A DNA stretch of 16,364 nucleotides. Origin: an uncultured Collinsella sp. GTDB lineage: Bacteria; Actinomycetota; Coriobacteriia; Coriobacteriales; Coriobacteriaceae. A program made the position numbers and the translations under genes. The notes under the pieces were generated by a model. The model ran no database searches. It was not told the origin of the DNA and saw only the letters and a list, made by a program, of their open reading frames with translations. Every line of letters begins with the position of its first letter. Position 1 is the first letter of the stretch. The DNA is taken from assembly GCA_959602875.1 (NCBI GenBank), contig CAUGVQ010000043.1, positions 1-16,364 on the forward strand, given 5' to 3'. Of the stretch, positions 1 through 11,057 are shown piece by piece.

Positions 1-2384
<2,384 letters not shown>

Positions 2385-2399
2385 GGGAGGCGACGCATC

Positions 2400-2819
2400 G
2401 TGAAGCAGAACAGCCTGACGCGGCGTCTATCGGCCCAGCTGCGCGAGAAGCTCGGCTATATCCTGCTCTTCGAGATTTCCGACCCGCGGCTCGACCTCAT
2501 TACTCTAACCGGCGTCGAGGTTGCCCAGGACCGCTCGTTTGCGCGCATCTTCGTATCTTGCGAAGGCGAGCGCTACGAGGAGGTTATGGAAGCACTCGAC
2601 GCCGCCCGGGGGCGCATCAGGAGCCTGCTTGCGCGCTCGCTTGATTGGCGTGTGACGCCCGAGCTTGAGTTTCGTATCGACCGCTCCACTGACGAGGCGG
2701 AGCGTATTGCGCGCGCGCTCGAGAACGTGCCCGAGACGCTCGCCGTCGAGAAGGATGAGGAGGGCTATCCCATTGAGCCCGATACATCCGACGTTGAGGA
2801 GGACGATGATGCTCGCTGA
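2400..2819 (+). CDS. rbfA: 30S ribosome-binding factor A
   Basis: RbfA is a small KH-fold protein that binds the 30S subunit late in assembly and helps mature the 5' end of 16S rRNA. The product has 139 residues, in the usual range. It opens with the typical RLSAQLREKLGYILLFEISD and DPRLDLITLTGVEVAQDRSF segments, then FARIFVS, and continues through the LRSR-like helix (RGRIRSLLARSLDWRVTPEL) and the PELEFRIDRSTDEAERI block. The start is GTG at 2400, chosen because GGGGAGG (2384-2390) sits at good spacing and no other start fits. The tail is acidic (DVEEDDDAR), and that stretch also carries the ribosome binding site of the next gene. The gene lies between infB and nrnA, a conserved order. Confidence 0.96.
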   Translation: MKQNSLTRRLSAQLREKLGYILLFEISDPRLDLITLTGVEVAQDRSFARIFVSCEGERYEEVMEALDAARGRIRSLLARSLDWRVTPELEFRIDRSTDEAERIARALENVPETLAVEKDEEGYPIEPDTSDVEEDDDAR

Positions 2820-3852
2820 ACCTCCGCGTGAGGACGCGTGCGACCTTAGTGAGCCGTTTTCTCGTATCGCCGAGCTTATTGACGGCTCTCACACCATTGC
2901 GATCTCGGGGCACACCTCGCCTGACGGTGATGCCCTGGGATCGGTGCTGGGATTAGGCCTTGCGTTGCGCTCGCGCTATCCCGAGAAGGAGATTGCTTTC
3001 CTTCTAGCGGATGACGCGCCCGTCCCTCGTATCTACCGGTTCCTCGCGGGCGCAGACGAGCTCAAGAGCGCCGTGTCCTATACGGTCGACTCCGACCTCT
3101 TTATTGCGGTCGACTGCCCGGTGCTCGATCGCTTGGCTGATGCCGCAGCGGTCGCCCAGCGCGCGCATCACGTTGTCGCGTTTGACCATCATCCGTGTCG
3201 TCGTGAGTTTGCCGAGGTGGTGGCTAGACACGTTCAGTGCGCGGCGACCGCGGTGCTCATCGATAAGTATCTCGCCTTCTGTGGGATCGAGGTTGACCCC
3301 AGTGTGGCGACCGCGCTTCTGTGCGGTATCGTCACCGACACGGGACGCTTCCAGTACCAAAACGCCGACCCCGTGGCATTTGCCGTTGCGGCGCACCTTG
3401 TCTCGTGCGGGGCGGACCCCGCTAAGATCTCGCTCGAGGTCTATCAGAGCCAGCGCATCGAGTACCTTCGCCTTGAATCGCTCGTGATGGGACGCATCAA
3501 GACGGTGGCCGACGGGCGCGTTGCCTACAGCTATGCACGCGTGGAGGATATTGCGCGGCGCCGCGTGAGCCAAGATGAGTGCGATGGCCTCGTTGACGTT
3601 GTGCGCTCCGTCCAAGGTGTCGAGGTGTGCCTATTTCTGAAGGAGTTCGAACCCGGTCGCATCCGTGGCAACCTTCGCTCTAAGGGGGACATAGACGTCT
3701 CCGGTGTCGCTGCAAGCTTTGGCGGAGGAGGGCATGCCGCTGCTGCTGGATTCACCTTCGAAGGCAGCGTGGAGGACGCACTCAGCGTGGCTCTGCCCCA
3801 ACTTGCCGCACTCGTAGGCGTGGACCCTTCGTCTATCCAGATCAAGCTCTAA
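2809..3852 (+). CDS. nrnA: DHH-family bifunctional oligoribonuclease / pAp phosphatase (NrnA-like)
   Basis: NrnA-type enzymes degrade 2-5 nucleotide RNAs and dephosphorylate 3'-phosphoadenosine 5'-phosphate, using Mn in the cytoplasm. The product has 347 residues. DHH-superfamily motifs are intact: SGHTSPDGDALGS (H35, D39, D41), AVDCP (D102), FDHHP (D126-H128) and the TDTGRFQYQN block (D177). The C-terminal DHHA1 domain has GGGGHAAAAGF (305-315), the RNA-binding signature. Tandem ATG codons occur at 2806 and 2809. I prefer 2809 because AGGAGG (2797-2802) is then 6 bases upstream rather than 3. It overlaps the end of rbfA by 11 bases. An ORF open to 2665 is only a readthrough of the frame inside rbfA. 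The position between rbfA and truB is typical of Gram-positive genomes. Exact substrate preference cannot be read from sequence. Confidence 0.92.
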   Translation: MLAEPPREDACDLSEPFSRIAELIDGSHTIAISGHTSPDGDALGSVLGLGLALRSRYPEKEIAFLLADDAPVPRIYRFLAGADELKSAVSYTVDSDLFIAVDCPVLDRLADAAAVAQRAHHVVAFDHHPCRREFAEVVARHVQCAATAVLIDKYLAFCGIEVDPSVATALLCGIVTDTGRFQYQNADPVAFAVAAHLVSCGADPAKISLEVYQSQRIEYLRLESLVMGRIKTVADGRVAYSYARVEDIARRRVSQDECDGLVDVVRSVQGVEVCLFLKEFEPGRIRGNLRSKGDIDVSGVAASFGGGGHAAAAGFTFEGSVEDALSVALPQLAALVGVDPSSIQIKL

Positions 3853-3859
3853 GGTGATC

Positions 3860-4798
3860 ATGGCAAAACGTTCTCAAAGCAGGATTAATCTCCTGCTGGG
3901 TATCGACAAGCCCTCGGGCATGACCTCTCACGATGTCGTCGCGCGCGTTCGTCGCGCTCTCGGCGAGCGTCGTGTAGGCCACGCCGGTACGCTCGACCCC
4001 ATGGCCACCGGTGTCATGGTGGTTGGCATTGGTCAAGCGACGAGGCTCCTTGGCCTCATTACGCTCGACACAAAATCCTATATTGCAGAGATTTCCTTTG
4101 GTGCCGAGACGGATACCGATGATGTCGAGGGCAGGGTTGTAAGGAAGGCCCCCGCCCGACCCGAACTTCTTGATCCAGAGTTTGCGGCCAAGGCTGTTTC
4201 TGGCGTTATCGGTATACAAGAGCAGATTCCCCCCGCGTATTCCGCCATCTCTGTTAACGGAGTCCGCTCCTACAAGCGTGCGCGTTCCGGTGAAGATGTC
4301 GAGCTTCCCGCCCGTACGATTGAGGTCATCGATGCGCTGTTGCTCGGTGTTGAGGAGCGAGATGGTAACCCTGTTTGGACCGTTGCCTTCACGGTAAGCA
4401 AGGGGACCTACATACGCGCCCTCGCACGTGATCTGGGCCGTACGCTCGACAACGCCGCTCATCTGAGTGCGTTGCGTCGCACCGCTTCAGGCAACATAGG
4501 TATCTCCTCATGCCTTGCGCTCGGCGAAGTGAACGAGGTTTCTGCGCAAGCGTCGGCGCTCGATCCCGTGGCGGTACTCGGCGCGCTCTCCTGCCCGGTG
4601 GGGGAGGACGTTCTGGGCGATATCGCCAACGGCAGACGCCTTCCGGCGGCCTCCTTGCCTACCTGTGGTGACAAATCCTCTGGTCGTTTGCTCGGTCTTA
4701 CGCACCATGATGCTCTTGTTGCACTTGCGCGGCACTCGGGCGACCTCGTCATTCCCGAGATGGTGTTTCCGCAGCCGATCGGGGGCGTCCGCCTATGA
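3860..4798 (+). CDS. truB: tRNA pseudouridine(55) synthase
   Basis: TruB converts U55 in the T-loop of elongator tRNAs to pseudouridine and also acts as a tRNA folding chaperone. The product has 312 residues. It opens with LLLGIDKPSGMTSHDVV, followed by GHAGTLDPMATGVMVVGIG; D46 in GTLDP is the catalytic aspartate. Later it shows the IPPAYSAISVNGVRSYKRAR block and VSKGTYIRALARDLG. The C-terminal part is divergent, as is usual for the small RNA-binding tail. ATG at 3860 is preferred: AAGG (3851-3854) is 5 bases upstream. An in-frame GTG at 3854 would overlap that site. The gene starts 7 bases after nrnA, and its stop overlaps the ribF start as ATGA. Confidence 0.96.
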   Translation: MAKRSQSRINLLLGIDKPSGMTSHDVVARVRRALGERRVGHAGTLDPMATGVMVVGIGQATRLLGLITLDTKSYIAEISFGAETDTDDVEGRVVRKAPARPELLDPEFAAKAVSGVIGIQEQIPPAYSAISVNGVRSYKRARSGEDVELPARTIEVIDALLLGVEERDGNPVWTVAFTVSKGTYIRALARDLGRTLDNAAHLSALRRTASGNIGISSCLALGEVNEVSAQASALDPVAVLGALSCPVGEDVLGDIANGRRLPAASLPTCGDKSSGRLLGLTHHDALVALARHSGDLVIPEMVFPQPIGGVRL

Positions 4799-5802
4799 TG
4801 CCCTCGAAAGACGAGCTTCGTCGCGACTTTTTGTGCACGGCAAACGAACGACCTATCTATACGCTCGAGGTGGCCCGGTCACAGGGCCCACTCGGCCCTG
4901 CGTCAATCGCCATCGGCGCGTTTGATGGCGTCCATGCGGGGCATCGTGAGCTCATGGACCGTACCGTCTCAGAGGCTCGTTCCTGCGGACGCGCCGCCTA
5001 TGCGGTGACCTTCGATCCCGATCCCGATCAGGTGGTATCTCCTCATCCGGTGAAGCACCTCCTTCCCATGGAAGACCGCCTGCGCCTGCTCTCGGCATCG
5101 GGCGTGGACGGCGTCATCGTCGTGCCCTTCACGCATGAGCTTGCGGTGCTCGACCATGTCTCCTTCTTTGAAAACGTGCTCTTTCCCGCTTGCACGGTTG
5201 AGGCGATCCATGTGGGGAGCGATTTTCGACTCGGCGCAGGCGGAGCATCTGATGTCTCCGTCATCCGCGCTTGGGGGTTAGAGCGCGGTGTCACCGTGTA
5301 CGGTCATGATCTTGTGACCGATGCCGGAGCGCCCATTTCCGCCACCCGCATTAGGCGCTATCTTGCTCGGGGCGATGTGCGTTCGGCAGCTCAGGAGCTC
5401 GGTCGCCGCTATGCGGTGTCCGGCACCGTCTGCGCGGGCAGGCACGAGGGAACGGGTTTTGGGTTCCCCACCGCCAACATCGTAGTGCCCCGCGGTATCC
5501 AGCTGCCGCTTGACGGCGTGTATGCGGGTCTAGCCGCGGTCGACGGCACGGCGTGGCCGGCTGCCATCAACGTCGGTCTGCCGCCGACGTTTTCCGACCA
5601 TCCCGAATCTGCCCGACTCGAGGCAAATCTCATCGGTTTTACCGGCGAGCTCTACGGTCGCGATTGCACCCTTGCCTTCGATAGGCGCATCCGACCGTCT
5701 ATGCGCTTCGATTCAACCGAGGAACTCATCTCGACCGTTTTGGGTAATATCGAAAACATCCGTGCGACGTTTGGAGAGGGCGGGGTGAGGTTTGACCGAT
5801 GA
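4795..5802 (+). CDS. ribF: Bifunctional riboflavin kinase / FAD synthetase
   Basis: RibF phosphorylates riboflavin to FMN and then adenylates FMN to FAD. The product has 335 residues, slightly longer than the common 300-315, with the extra residues at the N-terminus. The FAD synthetase domain has the nucleotidyltransferase motif GAFDGVHAGH (41-50), the FDPDPDQVVSP segment and ISATRIRRYL (181-190). The C-terminal riboflavin kinase domain has GFPTANI (223-229), DGVYAG, INVGLPPTF (258-266) and LEANLIGFTGELYGR. Tandem ATG codons at 4795 and 4798 are both possible. The first makes a 4-base ATGA overlap with truB and suggests translational coupling; neither has a strong ribosome binding site. The truB-ribF order is highly conserved in bacteria. 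Confidence 0.95.
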   Translation: MMPSKDELRRDFLCTANERPIYTLEVARSQGPLGPASIAIGAFDGVHAGHRELMDRTVSEARSCGRAAYAVTFDPDPDQVVSPHPVKHLLPMEDRLRLLSASGVDGVIVVPFTHELAVLDHVSFFENVLFPACTVEAIHVGSDFRLGAGGASDVSVIRAWGLERGVTVYGHDLVTDAGAPISATRIRRYLARGDVRSAAQELGRRYAVSGTVCAGRHEGTGFGFPTANIVVPRGIQLPLDGVYAGLAAVDGTAWPAAINVGLPPTFSDHPESARLEANLIGFTGELYGRDCTLAFDRRIRPSMRFDSTEELISTVLGNIENIRATFGEGGVRFDR

Positions 5803-7823
5803 TTTCGGATGAAGATCGCGAGCGCGTCCGCGCGGCGACCGATCTGGTCGCCCTGGTTCAGGAGACCGTCCCTCTGCAGCCCCGCAACAAGGAGTTCTGG
5901 GGATGCTGCCCCTTCCATGGCGAGAAGACCCCCTCGTTTCACATCATCCCCGCCACCCAGGTCTGGCACTGCTTTGGTTGTGGAGAGGGCGGCGACTGCT
6001 TCACCTACATCATGAAGCGGGAGAACCTGTCGTTTCCCGAGTCAATCCGCTACCTCGCCGACCGTGCGGGTATCGAAATCCATGATGACTTCGAGGGCAA
6101 GAAGCGCGGCTCCAAACGCTCGCGGATCATCGAGGTCTGCGAGGCCTCCTCCGAGTTCTTCCACACCATGCTCATGCGCGGACGCGATAATCGTCCTCGT
6201 GCCTATTTTGCCTCGCGCGGTATGGGCGGTGCGGTGTGCAAGAGGTATCGCCTCGGATTCGCGCCGGGCAGGGGGTCTCTTGTCCAGCATCTAACGAGTC
6301 TTGGCTTCACGCCGCAAGAGATGGTCGATGCGAACGTCGCCGTGCGGCGCGACCGCGGCAACCTCTCCGACCGGTTCTACGACCGCGTAATGTTTCCCAT
6401 CTTCGATGAGCTCGGTCGCTGCATTGCCTTCGGTGGGCGCATTATGGGAGATGGCCAGCCCAAATATCTCAACACTGCCGAGACAAGCCTCTTCCATAAG
6501 AAGAAGAACCTCTATGGCTTCAACTGGGCAAAGGACGAGATCGTCGCGCGCGCCGAGGCGATTGTGGTCGAGGGCTATACCGACGCCATCTCCTGCTACG
6601 AGGCGGGAATCAAAAACGTCGTCGCTACCCTCGGCACCGCCTTGACGGAGCACCATGTAAAGACGCTCACGCGTTTTGCCAAGAAGATCATCTACCTCTT
6701 CGACGGTGACGCCGCTGGTCAGAAGGCTGCAGAGCGCGCCATTCAGTTCATCGAAAACGACGCCGTGGACCTGCGTTGCGTTGTGTTGCCCGAGGGCAAC
6801 GACCCCATGGAGTTCATTACCGCGCACGGGGGCGACGCCCTCCGCGAGCGGCTGGATTCCTCTGAGCCTCTGATGGACTTTGTGTTTCGCAAGCTCGGCG
6901 AACGAAGCGACGTCACAACACCGGGTGGCCGCACGCGTGCGCTCGAGGACGCGCTGCGCCTCATCTTTCCTCTGCGTAAGAGCTACATGATCGATGCCTA
7001 CTACCAGCAGGTTGCGGACCGTGTGGGTCTTGATGTCGAGAGCGTGCGCTCAAACGCCCCGCGGATCTTCCGAGAGGTCGAGCGCGAGGAGGCAGAGCGG
7101 GCTCGTCGAAGCGTCGAAAGGGAGCGCTATCAGTCGCAGCAGGGGAGGGGCGATGCGGTATCCGCTGCTTCTCAAGTGACTCCGCTGGCAACACCTGCTG
7201 CAACCTACGATGAGGTGCCCCTTGACGCCTATGACACCCCTGCTCAACCTGCGCCCCCTGCTGAGGTGTCCGCTTCACCTGTGGTCTTGACTGAGCTTGA
7301 GCGCCGCGCGCTTACCAGCGAGCGTGAGCTGCTTACGCTTCTCACCGCGCATCCCGATGCCTTCCGCGCCTATGCAGACCGCATCGTCGATATCGACTGG
7401 GTGGATCCGCGCCATGAGGCCATCGCCTGGGCAGTCCTTGCAACTCCTGAGGGCACCACGCCCGCCGCTGCCATGGACGCGGCAAGAGCTGTCTGCGAGG
7501 AGGCATCCTCACTTGTTTCCGCCGGCAGGATTGGTGCCACAAGCGCGCACCCCACGGATGTCAACATTAAATTCCTGCTCGACACGCTTGAGCTATTCAC
7601 CGTCCGTCGTCGCCTTAAGGCGGCTCAAGGAAAGCTCAGGCAAGGGTCCGGTCTCACAAGTGAGGAGCGGCGTGAGCTCACGATCAGTGCCTCGCAAGGA
7701 GCTGCCCGCATGCGAGCGCTCGAGGCCGAGCTTGAGGGCGTGGCCGACCCCTTTGCACAGACGGTTTCACAGCTCGCATCGGGGGAGTCCCCAGAGATGC
7801 CGGCGCGTGAAGACCCAGCGTAA
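5799..7823 (+). CDS. dnaG: DNA primase
   Basis: DnaG lays down the RNA primers for lagging-strand synthesis and docks on the replicative helicase. The product has 674 residues. The N-terminal CHC2 zinc ribbon is complete (C37, H40, C58, C61; CPFHGEKTPSF and WHCFGCGEGGD). The catalytic core follows, with DRFYDRVMFPIFD and a TOPRIM fold with VEGYTD (258-262) and FDGDAAG (301-307). The last acidic motif reads NDPMEF rather than the common DPDEF. A Pro/Ala-rich linker at about 440-500 joins the core to the helicase-binding C-terminal domain (ERELLTLLTAHPDAF onward). ATG at 5799 overlaps the ribF stop as ATGA, so dnaG is translationally coupled to the infB-ribF operon. No terminator is visible between ribF and dnaG or just after dnaG. 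Confidence 0.97.
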   Translation: MISDEDRERVRAATDLVALVQETVPLQPRNKEFWGCCPFHGEKTPSFHIIPATQVWHCFGCGEGGDCFTYIMKRENLSFPESIRYLADRAGIEIHDDFEGKKRGSKRSRIIEVCEASSEFFHTMLMRGRDNRPRAYFASRGMGGAVCKRYRLGFAPGRGSLVQHLTSLGFTPQEMVDANVAVRRDRGNLSDRFYDRVMFPIFDELGRCIAFGGRIMGDGQPKYLNTAETSLFHKKKNLYGFNWAKDEIVARAEAIVVEGYTDAISCYEAGIKNVVATLGTALTEHHVKTLTRFAKKIIYLFDGDAAGQKAAERAIQFIENDAVDLRCVVLPEGNDPMEFITAHGGDALRERLDSSEPLMDFVFRKLGERSDVTTPGGRTRALEDALRLIFPLRKSYMIDAYYQQVADRVGLDVESVRSNAPRIFREVEREEAERARRSVERERYQSQQGRGDAVSAASQVTPLATPAATYDEVPLDAYDTPAQPAPPAEVSASPVVLTELERRALTSERELLTLLTAHPDAFRAYADRIVDIDWVDPRHEAIAWAVLATPEGTTPAAAMDAARAVCEEASSLVSAGRIGATSAHPTDVNIKFLLDTLELFTVRRRLKAAQGKLRQGSGLTSEERRELTISASQGAARMRALEAELEGVADPFAQTVSQLASGESPEMPAREDPA

Positions 7824-7825
7824 GG

Positions 7826-7852
7826 GTTTTCGAATTGGAACCGCTTGGGTAT
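7826..7852 (+). promoter_or_regulatory. Candidate SigB/SigF-type promoter upstream of rpoD
   Basis: GTTT (7826-7829), 17 bases, then GGGTAT (7847-7852). This is the pattern of actinobacterial SigF / Bacillus SigB promoters (GTTT, spacer of about 12-17, GGGTAT). The predicted transcript start is near 7860, leaving a leader of about 40 bases before the rpoD GTG. An overlapping vegetative -10 (TATAGA, 7850-7855) has only a weak -35, and I see no good TTGACA-like element in the 79-base gap. Motif match only; no experimental support is visible. Confidence 0.45.
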
Positions 7853-7902
7853 AGAAAGCTGTGATAAAGTATTGAACCCTATGAACCATGAAGGGAGACT
7901 CT

Positions 7903-9225
<1,323 letters not shown>

Positions 9226-9256
9226 GCGCGACTTTCACATACTTTTGGCGTTTGAG

Positions 9257-9292
9257 ACATCGCCCGCAGCAATCGTTGCGGGCGATGTTTTT
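9257..9292 (+). terminator. Intrinsic terminator after rpoD
   Basis: A perfect 12-base-pair stem (ACATCGCCCGCA at 9257-9268 with TGCGGGCGATGT at 9277-9288) encloses an 8-base spacer, which can add a G-T and a C-G pair. It runs straight into TTTTT (9288-9292). It lies 31 bases after the rpoD stop and 8 bases before the ribosome binding site of the next gene. Confidence 0.93.
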
Positions 9293-9308
9293 GGTATCTA
9301 GGAGGAGC

Positions 9309-9746
9309 ATGAATCTCTATGCTGGCTATGTTGCAACGCTTGCGGTACTTGCTATTTCGGGTGTGATTGACCTGCGTACGCGTCGTTTCCCCCATGCGCT
9401 GTTCTGTACGCTTCTGCTTATATCATCAATATCCGCCGTCTTGTTCGGTGGGATTGAGACATTGGTGCGCAACGCCTGCGTCTCTCTGCTCCTGGCCTCG
9501 GCAGTTCTGGTTTTCGAACTACTATGGCGGCGCTTTACCCGTAGGTCCGGGCAGGGCATGGGGGATATCAAAGCGCTGTTTGCTTTGGCGCTCTTCAACC
9601 CAGTGGTTGCGGGAATAAGCTATGCCTGCGCCATGATCGCTCTTGCTGGCGCCGGGGTCGCATTAAAGCAAAAGGCACTCCCGCTGCTTCCGTTTTTCGC
9701 AGTGGCTTATGCGCTTGTTTCGATGGCTATCCTATTCGGTATGTGA
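9309..9746 (+). CDS. Stand-alone A24-type prepilin peptidase-like membrane protein
   Basis: A24 enzymes are polytopic membrane aspartyl proteases that cleave type IV prepilin leaders. The product has 145 residues, almost all hydrophobic, with about five membrane segments. Both catalytic aspartates are present: D21 in VIDLRTRRFP, matching the family's IDxRxxxIPN pattern, and D86 in QGMGDIKALFALALF, the GxGD motif. There is no N-terminal cysteine-rich or methylase domain, so it resembles small CpaA/TadV-like peptidases. The start at ATG 9309 is set by GGAGGAG (9301-9307); an in-frame ATG at 9252 would start ahead of and read through the rpoD terminator. No pilin or secretion ATPase gene is in the window, so the substrate is unknown. 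With only 8 bases between terminator and ribosome binding site, it probably depends on readthrough or on a promoter hidden in or before the hairpin. Confidence 0.8.
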   Translation: MNLYAGYVATLAVLAISGVIDLRTRRFPHALFCTLLLISSISAVLFGGIETLVRNACVSLLLASAVLVFELLWRRFTRRSGQGMGDIKALFALALFNPVVAGISYACAMIALAGAGVALKQKALPLLPFFAVAYALVSMAILFGM

Positions 9747-9801
9747 ATCTGTCCGCGTGATATGCGAAGATGATGCAAAGAGGATTGAAAGGGAGGTTTC
9801 T

Positions 9802-11049
9802 ATGGCTTCCTGTGAAAGTACTACGGATTTGGTGCTGGCTCGCATGGACCGCATCCAAGGTTCGCTTTCCGATGAGCTTATCGATCGCATGACCGAAGAT
9901 CGGGCGCGTGGATGGGTGAACCCCTACCGTGCCGATGACCGCGATGTGATTCGTCGTGAGCAGCGTCTAGGTGACGAAGCGAGCATCTGGCGCCCCGCGT
10001 ACGTGCGGGATGTGGAGAAGATCATTCACACGCCCGCCTATAACCGGTATGCCGGTAAGACCCAGGTGTTCAGCTTCCGCAGCAACGACGACCTCTCGCG
10101 TCGCGGCCTCCACGTCCAGCTCGTCGCGCGTATCGCGCGTGACATCGGATTCGCCCTCGGCCTCAACTGCGACCTCATCGAGGCGATCGGTCTTGGGCAT
10201 GACCTCGGCCACACGCCGTTTGGTCATGCGGGTGAGCGCTGCCTGAACGATGTCTACCATGCGCGCACCGGACGCTGGTTCTTCCACAACGTGCACTCGG
10301 TTCGCGTGCTCGACACCCTGTACGGACGCAACTTGTCGCTTCAGACACTCGACGGTGCGCTCACCCATAACGGCGAGTACGAGCAGCAGATTTTTGAGCT
10401 CTCTGGGCTTTCTGGGTTCGACGAGTTCGACATGGTACGTGAGCGTTGCTATACCGAGGGTGATCTTGCTATCGGCCATCTTAGGCCCATGACGCTTGAG
10501 GGCTGTGTGGTGCGTATCTCCGACATCATTGCCTACGTGGGGCGCGACCGTCAGGACGCCATCGCGGCGGGCCTTCTTCACGAGGATGCTTTTGAGGACG
10601 GTCTTGGAGGCGGTTACAACTCGTGGATCTTGACGCACGCCTCTGCCGACATCATCGAGCACAGTTACGGCAAGAACCGCATCGAGATGAGCGAGGACCT
10701 ATTCGCGGAGATCCGACGCGCTAAGGCGGAAAACTACGCAAAAATCTACCGTTCAAGCGGGATAGAAGGAGAGCGCGCCGAGGAACTCGCCCGCGCCTTC
10801 GAGCTCGTGTACGATCGCTGCCTCTCCGACCTAGCGAAAGAGGACGATTCGAGCTATATATTCCGACACCACATCGCGCGTATTGAGCAGGCGCTTTCCT
10901 ATTACGGTAGGCGTTACAACTGGAAAGATGACCCAGATCAAACGGTCGTGGACTATATCGCAAGCATGACCGACGGGTACTTCACCGAGCTTGCCACGCG
11001 CTACTTCCCCGAGATCCGCTTTCCTCAGCGGACCTATATCAACGAATAG
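9802..11049 (+). CDS. dgt: dGTP triphosphohydrolase-type HD-domain protein
   Basis: Dgt-family enzymes hydrolyse dNTPs to deoxynucleoside and triphosphate, balancing nucleotide pools. The product has 415 residues. The HD metal site is complete: H104 (RRGLHVQLVARIAR), H133-D134 (GLGHDLGHTPFGHAGE) and D241 (RISDIIAYVGRDR). The KTQVFSF block at 86-92 is the typical Dgt segment ahead of the first His. The start at ATG 9802 is set by GGGAGG (9791-9796) with a 5-base gap; an in-frame ATG at 9709 lies inside the preceding gene. Dgt relatives often sit next to dnaG and rpoD in Gram-positive bacteria; here one small membrane protein gene intervenes. Which dNTP is preferred cannot be told from sequence. 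Confidence 0.9.
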   Translation: MASCESTTDLVLARMDRIQGSLSDELIDRMTEDRARGWVNPYRADDRDVIRREQRLGDEASIWRPAYVRDVEKIIHTPAYNRYAGKTQVFSFRSNDDLSRRGLHVQLVARIARDIGFALGLNCDLIEAIGLGHDLGHTPFGHAGERCLNDVYHARTGRWFFHNVHSVRVLDTLYGRNLSLQTLDGALTHNGEYEQQIFELSGLSGFDEFDMVRERCYTEGDLAIGHLRPMTLEGCVVRISDIIAYVGRDRQDAIAAGLLHEDAFEDGLGGGYNSWILTHASADIIEHSYGKNRIEMSEDLFAEIRRAKAENYAKIYRSSGIEGERAEELARAFELVYDRCLSDLAKEDDSSYIFRHHIARIEQALSYYGRRYNWKDDPDQTVVDYIASMTDGYFTELATRYFPEIRFPQRTYINE

Positions 11050-11057
11050 GACGATGT

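Noticed and set aside
7825..7842. Hairpin GGTTTT / GGAACC after dnaG as a terminator
   Set aside because: Only four Watson-Crick pairs plus two G-T pairs, and no T-run follows.
7888..7902. Upstream ATG start for rpoD
   Set aside because: It has no ribosome binding site, while AGGGAG just after it is correctly spaced for GTG 7903.
9252..9308. Longer N-terminus for the A24 peptidase-like protein
   Set aside because: It would run through the rpoD terminator hairpin; ATG 9309 has an excellent ribosome binding site and starts the first membrane helix.
9709..9801. Longer N-terminus for dgt
   Set aside because: It begins inside the preceding gene without a ribosome binding site; ATG 9802 has GGGAGG 5 bases upstream.
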